DNA from: Ehretia macrophylla | Taxonomy: Eukaryota; Streptophyta; Magnoliopsida; Boraginales; Ehretiaceae | Reading direction: 5' to 3' | NCBI GenBank assembly: GCA_037974665.1 | Contig: CM075768.1 | Span: 13,693,001 to 13,757,000 of the forward strand | Length of the DNA: 64,000 nucleotides | In this document: piece by piece, positions 11,029 through 27,999 of the stretch | Layout of the letters: the number at the start of each line of letters is the position of its first letter | Position numbering within the stretch: the stretch's first letter is position 1 | Notes under the pieces: model-generated | Databases searched by the model: none | What the model was told of the DNA's origin: nothing | Seen by the model: only the letters and a program-made list of their open reading frames with translations | Translations under genes and position numbers: made by a program

Positions 11029-12476
11029 TGTTGGGAATCGTGCATGGTATTTTAAATTTTATAATTAAATAAACGCAGCGGAAACAAATAATATTCATGC
11101 ATCACGTTCATGGCTAATTACGTAGATTACATACATGTATAATAATCAACTATTAATTACGCATTAGAAGATTTCATAATTACCTTTCCATGATGACGAA
11201 TCTAAAAGCTCCCCAATTCTGAAGCCTCCGAAAGTATCCACACAGAATCTGCACCCTCAATTGGATTTCACCCCCATTAGGTTTTCTAGAGAAATCCTAT
11301 ATATTATTCTGACTATGATTTTTGTGCTAGCTAAACCTGTGTTAGAATATTACATTATATAGGAAACATACATAACCTAGGGCCACACATGGGCCAGTCT
11401 TAAATAGACCAATCTTGGACTCATAATAATCAGATCAATATCAAATTACTACGAGCCCAGTTAAATTAATATTAGGACGATCCTAAAATTAATTTAATCT
11501 TTTCTCTAATCCAATTAATCTGCAAATTCTATTTGTGTGTAACCTCTTGGGTTCATAATTAATTAGCAGCGAAATAATATTAATCCAATTATATTTAATT
11601 AGAACTCTTCTAATTTAATTCTCGCAAGTCGTTAGTGATACATAGCAGTATATCACGATTACCCAACTAATGATGAAGTGTAATTTCTATGAACCCTTAG
11701 TAACAATCATGCAATCAATTCCTTCTGTCTAAATTATCCCGATTGAGCCAGAGTCATGGATAGGGTCGTCAAACTCTATTACTCAGTCATATGTCCAAAT
11801 CTATTTAATCAGTAACTTATGAATAATACGTGGAACAACTTTCACTATTCTACCTCGGTCAAGGATTTCTAGTTACTCAATTAATAGATCGTATAGGATC
11901 CCTAATTGACAGATTCCGTATCTATACACACCTATCTCTATGTCGGAATAGATCGTAACCGCTGAGTACATTACTTGATGAGGACTAGCTTTATTGTACC
12001 AGCAAATCACGTTACCCCTAACACAAGATAACCGTGGTGTCTCAAGTCTAAGGACTTAATTGCACCATTACACTGTACAACGAATTATTGACTATTCTAT
12101 GTAATTCGTTGTACTAGCGGTCATGTCCAGTCACTTGTTCTCAACAAGCACTTATACATCTACCCTTACGATATGAGACCAATCGCCCAAATCAATATCT
12201 CATATTATTTGGATGGTAGACTGTATCCGATCTTTCCGGATAAATCAACGCCTAATTAATTTATCCTACGATCGGGGACAATTTTAAAATATATTTATGA
12301 ATATAGATTCTGTCACTCATATCCTTACTCTTAAGGATATAATCTATAAATATTATTCTATCGACTTTTATTTAAATAGTTAATCGCATTAATGATTTTT
12401 AAATAAACTGCTCATATTAAATAAACAATATAATTATTATGTCATAAAATTGGCATTTAGGGCATATAATCCAACA
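11029..12476 (-). repeat. 3' LTR of exon-2 copia
   Basis: Starts TGTTGGGAATCGTGCATG and ends GGGCATATAATCCAACA on the + strand. The element reads on the minus strand, so this is its 3' LTR, next to the polypurine tract. It pairs with 18388-19856. Confidence 0.92.
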
Positions 12477-15400
12477 ATCCCCCACTTGCACTAAATTCAA
12501 TTACCCTGGTATCTCATACCTATCTTCTCAAGATGGTAATCTAATGACTGCTGAATAATTGCCTTAGTCAGTGGACTAGTACCGCCAACTGTTGACGTTA
12601 TTTACTGCATAGTATCATCCTTTCCACAATCTCTGATGTGGTAATGCCTCTTTAGCACGTTTGGATCTCTAGTGAGACCTAGGTTCCTTAGCTTGCGCTA
12701 CAACTCCATTATCGTCATAGCACTACCCGTTGACTTAATGGAAAGAACCATCCTGAGTTCAGTTACGAACTACTAGATCCAAATCGCTTCTTCTTGTTAC
12801 ATCTGATGCAACAATACACTCAACCTCTGGAATTTGCAATTGTACCAATATTTGAAACATTTCCAAATTGCTCTTCCATTACAGGTGAGTATGAACCCAT
12901 ATGTGGATTTCTAATAATCCACTTCAGACTCTCAGCCTAAATTCATAAACCTTTAAGTTTTACCTTCTCCATATATCAAGAATATTTCTTCAGTGCTTCT
13001 CAAGCGCTTAAGAATGTTCTTGATTGCTTTCCAGTATTCCTAACCTGGATTAGACAGACATCTGCTCATAACACTTATAGCATTTATGTTATCTGTCTTT
13101 GTACATAACATAACGTATATAAGATTCTCAATTGCTGCAGCACTTTGAACCTTATGCGTTGAGTCTCTCTCTCTTAGCAGTATTAGGACTCATAGCCCTA
13201 GAGAGATAAATGTCATGTTTTAAAAGAGAACAATCCTTTTTTAAAAACTATGTGTATGTTAAACACCTTTAACACCTTTTTGGGAAAAACCCATTAATCA
13301 TTTTGATCTATCACTATAGGTCAACTTCCAAGGATTTAAGAGGATTATCCAAAAATTTACTTGGAGAAATTATTTGAATAACTAGACATACTTGTGTAGT
13401 CAAGATTCATATTCATTCTCAATGAAGTCAATCGAATGTTCTAGATTCTTTAGGCTTGGTTAAGTCCATAAATGGATCCTTTTTAGTCTGTACTTTTTGT
13501 GACTTATCACTGGTCTCAAAACATTTTGACAATCCCATGTCAATGTCTTTATTAATGAAGTCATTATGAAATGTCATTTTGACATCCAACTACCATATCT
13601 CATAATAGTAGTATGCAACTATGGCCAACAAATCATAATGAATTTTAACAGTTGGCGAAAAGATTTCCTCATAGTCAACTCCTTGTCTATGACTATAATC
13701 TTTCATCATTTGTTTTAAAGGTCTCTACCTTTATCCATTCAAGATCTTATGACCTCAAGCCATTTAAGCTTAAGTCAAACACAACTATTCATAGCTGACA
13801 AAAATCATCAACATGATTATTGTCATCTTTCTAATCTGGAAAAACTGTGAAATAATTTGGTTGTTCTTGGTTTAGGTTATCTAGGATCAAATCCTAGATT
13901 CGACTTGGGTTAGCTGGTTGCTTAGTGACTCCCATTGAGTCATACTTTTCTTCTCACACTATCTTCTTAGATGAACCATTCTTCCAAGAAAAAGTTATAC
14001 TTGCTTACAAACTCTCTAGTCAGCAAGGGAATAAAAGTTATATCCCAACGAATCCTTGGAATAACCAATTAACCTTGTCCAATCTCATTTCCAATTTATC
14101 AATCTTAAGCCTTTAATTGAAAGTAGGATAACCCTCATTCTTAACACCTTAAGACTAGGTATCCTTTTATCTCATATCCTATATGAAGTACTTAAGATTA
14201 ATTTTGGAAGTGAACTTATCCAAGAGATGGACTGCTATAAGGAGAATGTAGCCTTACAGGCTAAGTTACAATTCAACATAGTTTATCAATTACAGACCAT
14301 GTCCAACAAGGTCCAACCTATTCTCTCCAATACTTCATCAAGCATTGGAATACCAGAATGAGTTAATAAAGTAACTATGTTATTTTTCTTTGGGATACTA
14401 TTTAGAAATTGAAGCTAAGAATTCTCCATGATCTCATCATTGAAACTTACTTCTCATTTCTAGTTTGATTTACTACTTTAGCTCTAAATTCCTTGAACAC
14501 TTCCAAAGATTCAGATTTATACTTATGACAATCATATGTAAGGTAGCTAAATCCTTATTGGGCTATTTCGCCAAATGACCCATATACATCTCTATGTATA
14601 AAACCCTAAATATTTGTGGTCCTTTGACTTTGTCCTACAAAGGGTGATTTGATCATTTTTAAGACCACAAAATTCACGTGTTGGGAATGTCCCGGGGCCT
14701 CAAAGGCTTATCAGTCATTTATTCACCATTTGAGTGATTCTTGTTTCTTCTCTATGACCTAATCGTAAGTGCCACGATAATTTAGAGCTATTAGTATCTC
14801 TAAATCTCTCATATTACTCGTTTATCTTGTCATTATCCACATAAGACTTTATTCATTAATTTATTAGTGTCATCTCATTTATTTCCAAAATAAATGAAAC
14901 ACTTGAATAACAATTATTCTAAAATTAATGAACACCCAAATGGGTAAACGAGAAGATGAGATACATATATAGGGGACATCCATTTTTCTTCAAACTCTTT
15001 GAAGTCCTTTTGGATTTTTCTTTATTAGTAGTTCTCCTTTATTGCAGTGGAAACAATTTTCTTTTACCAATCAAGTTTCAACTTTCCAGATCTACCCTTG
15101 ATATATGACTCTCATATCCAAGGATTGTGTCAAATATATTCACATGGAAAAATCCATTATGAATGACAAGAGAGAATTAAGAATTGACTCTAAGGATTAG
15201 ATTTGTTTGCATATGATAAACCATGAATAAACTCATGGATACAAGACATTCATCCTGAGAACACATGCTTCTCAAATCGATTCCTCCAGTTATTCTTTAG
15301 AACAATTTCTAGATATCTCATATCTACCACTAGATATCTCATATCTAGTTGTCTTATATTGCTTACTTCACAACTCTTGTAAGTAATTAATGATGGATAC

Positions 15401-17329
15401 ATTATCCATGCTCTCTTGCTTGACAACTTATTTTGGGCATCTAGAACATGTATGACTTTCTCATATTTGAGAACGATTCTTAAAACATTAAGCTAGTCAT
15501 CGAAGTTTTTGGTCTAGTCAAAATAGAAGGTTGGGTTCACATCCGATATTATATATATGCAGTATTTTCTAAGGATGTTAGATAATTATATTATTAACCA
15601 TTTGATTTGGGTCTTTAAATCAAACAGTAACCCCCACTAAAATTTTTGAATCCCACACTTCCCTAGTGAAAAACGAAAAACAATAAGGTATTTTTCTTAG
15701 TAGAATTGGGGGCCCATTCATTTTAACCTACCTCACATTTTAGATTTTTGATGAAGTTAAACAAATAGGAGAATAATCTCTTATTCAATGTATCTCATAC
15801 AAATTCCAATTGTTCTTGCCTTCAATCCTTTCGACCTCACATTATAGATTTTTGGTCTCCAAGGTTATTTAAGTTAAACCCATTATCCTGAAATTTTGGA
15901 TCAATGCAATACCGACACCTCACATGATAGATTTTTGGTTGCCAGTAAGAATCCAAATTTTCCACATCTCATGCTTATATAGATTTAGTTCATATGTTGA
16001 TACAGATAAATAATCCCTATGTGTCCATAGCCAGCTACTTACTTGCCCAACACACAAACCAATCTACGATAACGGAAGGCAATGATATAATCTTCTCAAG
16101 ACTACACCATTATTAATTTAATATTTAGTTTGGGAAGGTTTGCTGGTCTTTAGTTTAGGTCTCACTTTGCACATGCTTCTAATTTTCAATTTATCGCATA
16201 AATAAAATAGAAACATACATGCATTCATCATATTTTTATCGCATAAATAAATAAATAAATGCATAAAATAAATGGGATGATCATGGACTAGGAGCACTTA
16301 TCAACCCGAGCCACCAGGTTGAATACCTAAATCAAATAAAGGGCCCACAAGATAGATTCATGGGCTGCTCCTCATCGGCTTCACAAAACTCCTTTCACGA
16401 ACTGGGCCCACCAACTTTTGATGTCTTCATCTTGATCTTCCATTACATTTATGTACATAGATTCCTAATCTAATGGGGATACATAAATGGGAATAGGGTT
16501 TTACATCTTTAAAACGGGGATAAGAGACATGCAAGCCCCATTTCAAAATGTTACATAAAACCAAAAATGAGTAAATAAATAAATAATGACATTCATTCAT
16601 TCATTCATTCAAACAAGACTAGTCTATGATCACCCACAAACATATCAAATAATAAAGAAAAGTAATACACGAATATAGAACAATTAGTCTCCTAATATAA
16701 TCTCATTATATTAGATTTATCCAATTAATAAAGCCCTTTATTAATTTAGATCCTTAAATATCACATATTTAAATAAATATAATCTCATTACATTTATAGT
16801 AATTAATTAATTAATAATTAATTAATTAACTACAAGTATAGCATAATTAAATAAACTAATATAAACTCTTTATATTAGATTTTTCAATTTAATAAACTCT
16901 TTGTTAAATTTAATCTATTTAATAAACTCTTTAGTAAATTCACTCCATAAATATCTCATATTTACAAAATATAATATAATCAAATTATATTTAATAATTA
17001 ATAAACTATTTATTAATTTAAAGTGTCAAAATATATTTTAGGCTTATTAAATTAATTTGTCAAATAAAATAATTGATCAATCTAGACTTAAGCATTAAAA
17101 TAAGTCCAACCCATTTTAATTAAATCCAAGTCCAAAAACAACAGCCCAATTCAAATATTAAAATAGTCCACACTATTTTTGCTTTAAGTCCGAATTTACT
17201 TGGCCCAATTCAGACAATAAAGTATACCACACAAATTTATTCTAATCTGAACTAAATAGGCCCAAGTGAGCCCAACATCATATATATGCCCATTAGCCCA
17301 AATAAAATGAAAAGAAAAATAGATCAAAA

Positions 17330-17950
17330 GAATTTAACCCAAAAACCCATTGGGTTGGGTTCGGGTTCGGGTTCGGACTCTATGCGGTTCGGATTCGGAT
17401 CCAGATCCGGACCCGAACCGGGTCTGAACCCTAAACGAAAAAACCTTCTTTTTTTTTTCTTTCTTTCCTTCTTCCCCAAGCAGCGCCGCCCCCCACCCCT
17501 CTTCCCTTTCCTCCGACAAAACAGCATCGCCGCTGCCACCATGGCAGCGGCATTGCTGCGGCTATTTGCAGCCACCGTGCGAGGTCTCCACCTCGCACTG
17601 GTGGCTGCTCCACCGTGAGCAGCCATGGTTGCTGCCACCATGGCAGCAGCCATGGCTGCTAGTCGTTCCTGCTGTCAAGGAGACAACAGCCGCACCGACC
17701 ACAATAGTGGTCAACACAGCTGTCTCCGACAGCAGCAGCAACAGCGCGAGGGCTGCCTCACGGCCCTCGCGCTAGTGGCTAACTCGCAGAGCACCCTTGC
17801 TGCTCCATGTAATGGCTGAATTGCAGAGCGGCAAGGCTGCTCCACGTCCCATTTTTCACTGCCCGTAGGGCAGCCCAGCTGCCCCATGGGTGGTGGCTTA
17901 TGCGGCAAACCTCCAATGCCGCTGGGGAAGACGAACAGGGAAAATGGGGC
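17330..17950 (-). other. GC-rich leader island in exon-2 copia
   Basis: A stretch much richer in G+C than anything else in the window. It holds GGGTTC hexamer repeats (about 17354-17375), C-rich tracts, and many CCATGG / GCAGC modules between about 17525 and 17690, which give open alanine-rich frames on both strands. It lies between the primer binding site and the gag region, where related elements have only a leader. The opposite-strand relative at 20911-27975 shows no such island. Origin unknown. Confidence 0.6.
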
Positions 17951-18387
17951 TTACTGTAATTTTCGAAAAACTATTTTTCAAAATTTTTTTTTTTTGCTGA
18001 ACAAATCTAGAAATTAAAAACAGTCCCAAAACCAATTTTTGAACAGTTTTCGAAACAAATTTAAACACATGTAAAGACTTTTACATATTATAAAATCAGT
18101 TTTGTTTATTGTAAAGAAAATAGTTTTATAAAACAGTTTCTATAAAACTATTTCATACAAGATACAAATCAATTTCACAAAACAATTTTATGAAACCAAT
18201 TTAAGGGCAGAACTTTAGGGATACTATTTAATCTAATTAAATTTATGGGCATAACATTAATAGATCTTCCATCTATTAAATTTCTCAATAGTTTTCAAAA
18301 CAAAATTGACACTTTAATTGTGCTATACAATTATGTGCTAAAATCGAATAACCACGTAAAAGGCATGAATGGTGGCTCTAATACCAC

Positions 18388-20062
<1,675 letters not shown>

Positions 20063-20763
20063 TAAAAATTATGTTAATGATATAAATATGTTTTCATTCC
20101 AGATCCATGGACCATTTTGGCCAGTGCTATTAGGGCGAAGAGATGGAAGAGTATCAATCGCGTCTAAAGCCTTAACTAATCTACCACCCCCATTTGCCAA
20201 TTTTGCTCAACTCAGATCATCATTTAGCTCAAAAGGCTTGAATGTTAAAGACCTTGTAGTTTTATCAGGTAAATAATTTGAATATCATTTCAATAATAGC
20301 ATGTTACAACATTAAAGACTTCAGAAGCTTGACAATTTACATAATTTTCTTTGAAGGTGCACATACTATAGGTGTGTCTCATTGCACTTCTTTCTCGAAC
20401 CGATTGTACAATTTCACTGGGAGAGGTGATAGTGACCTAAGTATGGATCCTAACTATGTCGTGCAATTGAAGAAGAAATGAAAGCCAGGAGATTTGACTA
20501 CAATTGTTGAGATGGACCCTGGAAGTAGTAAGACATTTGATACTAGTTATTATACTATGGTGAAGAAAAGAAGAGGCTTATTCCAATCCGATGCAGCTCT
20601 TCTCAATGACCAGCAAACAAAAGCTTACGTTCGACTTCAAGCAACCTCTAAGAAATCCAGTTTCTTCAAAGATTTTGCAGACTCAATGGTGAAGATGGGG
20701 AAGATTGGGGTCCTTTCAGGCAGAGCAGGAGAAATCCGGAAGCAGTGTTCCTTCATAAACTAA

Positions 20764-20872
20764 TCTTAATATGCATTGTTCTGTAGGTGTTGATTTTTAT
20801 TCCTTTATGTTGTTGAAGATTTTTATATAAAGATTGTCAAGTGGACATTCAGTTTACGAAACAGCAATAAAT

Positions 20873-20910
<38 letters not shown>
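20764..20910 (+). other. peroxidase unit 1 3' UTR and AT microsatellite
   Basis: Sequence after the stop matches the intact gene's 3' UTR (TGTTGATTTTTATTCCTTTA, AAGATTGTCAAG) with a polyadenylation-type AATAAA at 20866-20871. Just after it is an (AT)n tract (about 20876-20910), at which the following copia begins. Confidence 0.72.
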
Positions 20911-20914
<4 letters not shown>

Positions 20915-23900
20915 ATATAGATAGTTTATTTAAATTTTATTTAATACGATTAATTATTTAAATGAAAGTCCTTACAATAATATTTATAGATTCTATATTT
21001 AAAAGCAAGGATATGAGTGACAAAATTTATATTCATAAATATATTCTAAAATAGTCCCCGATCGTAAGATAAAAATTTATATTCATAAATATATTCTAAA
21101 ATAGTCCCCAATCGTAAGATAAATTAATTGGGTGTTAATTTATCCGGAAAGATTAGAATATAGTCTACTATTCAAATAATATAAGATATTAATTTAGATG
21201 ATTAGTCTAATATCGTAAGAGTAAATGTATAAGTGCTTATTGAGAATAAGTGACTGGACATAACCGTTAGTACAACGAATTACATGGATTAGTCAATAAT
21301 TTGTTGTACAATATAATGATGTAATTAGTCCTTAGACTTGAGACACCACGATTATCTTGTCTTAGGGATACCGTAATTTGCTAGTGTATTCAAGCTAGTC
21401 CTAATTAAGGGTTGGATAATGTATTCAATGGTTTTACGTTCTATTCTGACATGGAGATAGATGTGTATAGATATAGAAACTGTCAATTAGGGATCATCTG
21501 TGATCTATTAATCGAGTAACTGGATATCCTTGGTCAATGTAGAATATTGGAAGTCGTTTCACAGATTATTCATAAGTTATCGATTAAATAAATTTGGCAT
21601 ATGATTGAGTAATAGAGTTTGACGACCTTATCTATAACTCTAGCTCAATCGGGATAGTTTAGACAGAATGAATTGATTGCATGATAATTACTTATTAGGA
21701 TTCACATATTTATACTTCATTATTAGTTGGGTAGTCGTGATATATTGTTAGGTATTACTGATGACTTGCAAAAATTGAATTAGAAGAATTCTAATTAAAT
21801 ACTAATTGGATTAATATTATTTCGCTGTCAATTAATTATGAACCCGAGAAGTCACGGACAAAAGAGATTCAAAATTAATCAGCGAGAAAAGTAAATTGAA
21901 TATTGGAAGAGTCCAATATTTAATTGGACTTAAGTCTGATTAGATTGAAATATTAATCCAATCATTTAATTAGTCTAAGTCTAGTGTTTAGGATTGACCC
22001 AAAAGATAGCCCTAACATAGTCAGTGTTTCCTATATATAGGAAACTATGACAGACAGAAAAAGCTAGCACAAATCCTGTTTTTCATAGCAAATAAACTTT
22101 TCTCTAAAACTTACAATGGGGGTTTTGTTAATTGATGGTTCATATTTCGTGTTGATACTTTCGGAGGTTTCACAATTGGGGAGCTCTGAATCGATTCAAT
22201 CTCTACGACGGATTCGGCATAATTAAAGGTAATCTTGAAATTCGTCTATGCATATTTAATGTTTGATTAATTATGCATTTATTGATCTACGTAATTAGCC
22301 ATAAAAGTGTGTATCTGTATTAATATTTTCCACTGCATTTTATTCAATTAAAGTGTTTTAAAATTTAGGATGACCCCTTTTATGGACTGTAGTGGGCCTA
22401 GTTGAAATTCAAACTTAGGAAAATTAGTTTGAACTATTTCTCTGAATATCTGATCTAGGCTATAATTATTTTTGGTTTGGACTTAATTAAAAAAAGTTGG
22501 ACTTATTTTAATCCTTGAAGTCCAAATTGCTTAATTGTCTTTTTTGTCAAATAATTGAAGAAGCCCAAATAGTATATTGACACTTTAAATTAATAAATAG
22601 TTTATTAATTAATTAGATATAATTTGATTATATTTATCTGTAGATAAATATGAGATATTTATGGAACAAATTTAATAAATAGTTTATTAAATGCAAAAAA
22701 AACCCTAATGTAAAGATTTTATATTAAAGATAAATTGTGCTATACTAGTAGTTAATTAATAATTATTTATTAATTAATTACTATAAATATAATGTGATTA
22801 TATTTATTTAATATGATATATTTAAGGATCCAAATTAATAAAGTTGTTTATTAATTTGATGAACTTAATATAATGAGATTATATTGGAAGACTAATTGTG
22901 CTATATTCGTGAATTACTTTTTATTACTTGCTATGAATGTGGGTAATCATGGACTAGTCTTGTGTATGAATGGATGAATGAATGTCATTGTTTTATTTAT
23001 TTACCCATTTTTATTTTTATGTATAATTTAAAATGAGGTTTGTATACCTCTTATCCCCGTTTTAAAGAAGTGAAACCCCTATTCCTATTTATGTATTCTC
23101 ACTAGATTAGAAATCCATGTCCATAAATGCAATGGAAGATCAAGATGAAGATATCAAGAGTTGGTGGGCCCAATTCGTGAAATGAGTTTTGTGAAGGCGA
23201 GGAGGAGCAGTCCATTTATCTATCAAATAGGCCCTATATTTGATTTAGGTATTCAACCCAGTGGCTCAGGTTGATAGTACTCATAGTTCATGATCATCCT
23301 ATTTTATTTTATGCATTTATTTGTTATATTTATGCAATAAATATGTATGAATGCATGTATGCTTCTATATTATTTACGCGATAAATTGAAATTTGAAGCT
23401 TGTGAAAAGTAAGACTTAAGTAAAGACCAGTAAACCTTCCCAAACTAAATATTAAGTTAATAATGGTATAGTCTTGAGAAGACTATATCATTGTCTTCCG
23501 TTTTCAGAGATTAGTTTATCTGTTAGACAAATAAGTAGCTGGCTATGGACACATATAGGTTATTTATTTGTATTAATATGTAAAATAAGTCTATAGAAAC
23601 ATGAGATGTAGGAAAATTTGGATTCTCACTGGCTACCAAGAAAATATTATGTGAGGTGTCGGTGTTGCATTGATCCAAATTTTCTAGAATAATGGGTTTT
23701 ACTTATACAATTCTTAAAGACTAAGAAACTATTATGTGAGGTCAAAACGAATTATAGGAGAGTAAATTGAGATATGTATCTGATTCATTGAATAAGTATT
23801 ATTCACCTATTAGTTTTTGATTTACCAAGAAACTATTATGTGAGGTGAAACAAGAATTAATGGGCCCCTCAATCCACTAGAAAGTCATCAATTTGATTTT

Positions 23901-26900
23901 TTATTTTTCCACTAGGGAAGTGTGGGATTCAAAAATTTTAGTGGGGCTATTGTTTAATTTAAAGACCCAAATCAAATAGTTAATGATATAATTATCTAAT
24001 ATCTTTAAAAATTATTGCATATATATAATATTGAATGTGAACCCAACCTTCTATTTTGACTAGTCCAAACTTCGATGACTAGCTCAATGTTTTGAGAATT
24101 GTTCTCGAATCTGAGAAAGTTATACATATTCTAGATGCCTAAATAAGTTGTCGAAAGATGCTCTGGCATGGATAATGTATCTATCATTAATTACTTACAA
24201 AAGTTGTGAAATAAGCAAGATAGGACAACTAGGTATGAGATATCTAGTGACAGATATGAGATATCTAAAAAATTGTTCAAAATAAAGGATAACTAGAGGA
24301 ATTGGTTTGAGAGAATATGTTCTCAAGATGAGTATATTGAGTTAATGAATTTATTCATGGTTCATCATATGTGGACAAATTTAATCCTCAAAGTTATTTC
24401 TTAAAACTCTCTTATTGATTCATAATAGACTTTTCATATGAATGCATTTGGCACAACTTTTAAACTTGAGGGTCATGTATCAGAGATAGATTTGGAAAGG
24501 TGAATTTAATTGGTAGAAGGAAATTATTTTCACTGCGAGAAAAGAAGAACAACTAGGAGATGAAAAATCCAAAGGACTTCAAAAAGTTTGAAAGGAAATG
24601 GATGTCCTCTATAAATATATATGGTCTTCTCGTTTACCCATCTGGGTGTTCATTAATATTGGAGCAATCGTTGCTTACATGTCTAATTTGTTTGGAGATA
24701 AATGAGTTAACACTGGTAAATTAATGAATAAGGTTTTATACGCATGATATAAAATATGATGACAAGATAAACGAACTAGGGATATATACAACTCTAAATT
24801 ATTTTGGTACTTATGATTAGGTCATATAGGAGAAACAAGAATCACTCAGTTGGTGAAAGAAGGACTAGTAAGACCTTGTGGCCCTAGGACATTTGTAACA
24901 CATGAATCTTGTGTTCTTAAAAATGATCAAATCACCCTTTGTAGAACAAAGTCAAAGGACCACAAATTTTATGGTTTATACATACGAATGTATATGGGCC
25001 ATTTGATGAAATAGTCCAATAAGGATTTAGTTACCTCACATTCACTTATGATTGTCATAAGTGTGTGTCTAACTTGTTTGAAGTGTTCAAGAAATTTAGA
25101 GTTAAAGTAGTAAATCAAACTACAAATGATGAGTAAGTCTCAATGATTAGATTGTGGAGAGTACTTTAGCCTCAATTCCTAATAGTATCTCAAAGGAAAA
25201 CAATATATTTACTTCATTAACTCCTTTTGGTACACCAAAACTTGATAAAGTATCGGAAATAAGGAATTGGACCTTGTTGGACATGGTCTAGTTAATGATA
25301 AACTATGTTGATTTATAATTTAGCCTGTGAGGTTATATCCTCCTTGTAGCAGTCCATTTCTTGGAAAATGTCACTTTCAAATTAGTCTTGAGTATCTCAT
25401 ATAAGATATGAGATAACAGGATACCTAGTCTTAAGGTGTTAAGAATGAGGGTTATCCTACCTTTAGTAAAGGGCTTAAGTCTGATAAATTGGAAGTAAGA
25501 TCTGACAAGATCAGCTAGTTATCTCGAAGATTCATTAGGATATAACTTATATTCTTTCACTAACTAAAGCGTCTGTTAGCACGTATAACTTCTTCTTGGA
25601 AGAATTGTTCATCTAACAATGTAGTGTAGACAGAAAGTATAACTCAGTGGGAGTCAATAAACAGCCAGCTGACTTGAGTCAAATATAGGATTTGATCCTA
25701 GAGAACCCAATCCAAGAGAAACCAATCATTTTGCAGTTTTTTCCTAGATCAGCAAGATGACAATAACCATGTTGATGATTTTGTCTGTCATGAAAAGCTA
25801 TGTCTGACATAGGCTTAAATGGCTTAAGGCCATAAAATCTTGAATGAATTTCATGTACTTCCAAATATGGAAACTTGTGGACCTACATGAGCTATAGGTT
25901 GTAAATGGTTATACAAGAGAAAGAAAGATGAAGACCTTTAAGACAAATGGCGAAAGATTATTGTCATAAACAAGGAGTTGACTATGAGGAAATCTTTTCA
26001 CCAATTGTTGGAATTCATTATGATTTATTAGCCATAGGTGCACACTACTGTTATGAGATATGGTAGATAGATGTCAAAAATGGAATTCCATAATGACTTC
26101 ATTGAGGAAGACATTAATATGGGATAACCAATATATTTTGAATACAGTGATGAGAGTCACAAAGCGTGCAAGCTAAAGGGATCCATTTATGGACTTAAAA
26201 AAGCCTAAGAATCTAGAACATTTGATTAGATCGATTGACTTCATTGAGAATGAAGATGAACCTTGACTACACAAGTAGGTCTAGTTATTCAAATAAATTC
26301 TCCAAGTAAATTTTGGGATAAGCCGCCTAAATCCTTGGAATTCAATCTATAGCAATAGATTAAAAAGATTAACGGGTCTTTCCCAAAAATGTATTAAAGG
26401 TGTTTAAAATGTACATAGATTTTAAGAGAGGATTGTTCTCTTTTTGACATGACTTTTATCTCTCTAAGGCTGTAAGTCCTAAGACTACCAAAGAGAGAGA
26501 AACTGGTTCAATATACTGTAGCAATTGAGAATCTTATGTATGTCATGCTATGTACAAGACTTGATATCATACATGATGTAAGTGTTACGAGCAGATATCT
26601 GTCTGATCCAGGTTAGGAACACTAGAAAGCAATCAAGAACATTCTTAAGTACTTGAGAAACATTGAATACATGTTCTTGGTATATGGAGAAGGTGAAACT
26701 TATGTTTTTCAAATTCAAGTTGTAAGTCTAAATTAGATGATCGAAAATCCACATTTGGGTTTGTACTCACCTATAATGGAAGAGCAATTATTTGGAGAGG
26801 TTCCAAATTTTGATACAATTGTATATTCAAAAGGTTAAGTGCATCGTTGCATCAGATGCAACAATAGGAAGCGGTTTGGATCAAGTAATTCGTAACTAAA

Positions 26901-27975
26901 CTCAAGTTAGTTCTTTCTATCAAGTCAACGGGTAGTGTTGTCACGATAATGGAGCTGTAACGCAAGCTAATGAATCTAGGTCTTATTAGAGATCCAAGCA
27001 CATTAAATAAGCATTACCACATCAATCGGAGATTGTGAGAAGAATGATATTATGCAGCAAATAATATCAACAGTTGATGTTGCTAATCCTCTAACTAAGA
27101 CAATGATTCAGTAGTCATACAATAACTGTCTTGAGAAGATGGGTATGAGATACTTGACTATTTGGCTTTAGTGCAAGTGGGAGATTGTTGGATTATATGC
27201 CCTAAAAGCCAATTTATTTTAGAACATAATAATTATATTATTTATTGACTATAGGAAGTTTATTTAAATATTATTTAATGCGATTAATTATTTAAATGAA
27301 AGTTCTTAGAATAATATTTATTGATTCTACCCTTAAGAGTAAGAATATGAGTGACAAAATTTATATTCATGAATATATTCTAAAATAGTCTCAAATTGTA
27401 TGATAAATTAATTGGGAGTTAGTTTATCCAAAAAGATATGAGTACAGTCTACTATCCAAATAATATGAGATATTAATTTGGGTCATTAGTCTCATATCAT
27501 AAGAGTAAATGTATAAGTGTTTCTTGAGAATAAGTGACTGGACATAGCCGCTAGTACAACGAATTACATGGATTAGTTAATAATTTGTTGTACAGTATAA
27601 TGATACAATTAGTCCTTAGACCTGAGACACTACAGTTATCTTGTGTTAGGGATACTGTAAATTGCTAGTACAATCAAGCTAGTTCTAATCAAGGGTTGAA
27701 TAATGTACTCAATGGTTACAATCTATTCCAGCATAGAGATAGGTGTGAAGATACAGAATCTATCAATTGGGGATCCTCTGCGATCTATTAATCTAGTAAC
27801 TGGTTATTCTTGGCCAAGGTAGAATAGTGAAAGTCGTTTCAGGGATTATTCATAAGTTACCGATTAAATAGATTTGGTCATATGATTGAGTAATAGGGTT
27901 TGACGACCTTATCCGTAACTCTGGCTCAATCGGAATAATTTAGATAGAAGGAATTGATTGCATGATATTTATATG
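20911..27975 (+). mobile_element. Ty1/copia, same family as exon-2 copia, opposite orientation
   Basis: The left LTR-like segment (about 20911-22375) and the right one (27186 to about 27975) are diverged relatives of the exon-2 copia LTRs. The right LTR starts TGTTGGATTATATGCCCTAA after a purine tract GCAAGTGGGAGAT. The + strand keeps decayed reverse transcriptase (DYEEIFSP near 25980, KLKGSIYGLKKA near 26170) and RNase H-region traces (ENLMYVMLCTRLDII near 26525). The outer borders are not clean: the left meets an AT microsatellite and the right meets the TRIM-like element, so no TSD is readable. Many breaks; looks older than the exon-2 copy. Confidence 0.85.
27186..27975 (+). repeat. 3' LTR portion of + strand copia
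   Basis: Starts TGTTGGATTATATGCCC and follows the exon-2 copia LTR in reverse order (CCTATTACTCAATCATATG equivalents near 27880) before giving way to TRIM-like sequence near 27975. Shorter than the ~1.45 kb LTRs of its relative. Confidence 0.8.
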
Positions 27976-27999
27976 TAGTCTTAGGCTCTAATACCACTT

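Noticed and set aside
17324-17908. Open frames on both strands in the GC-rich island
   Set aside because: Open on both strands because of base composition and GCN-type repeats; no domain, and inside a retroelement leader.
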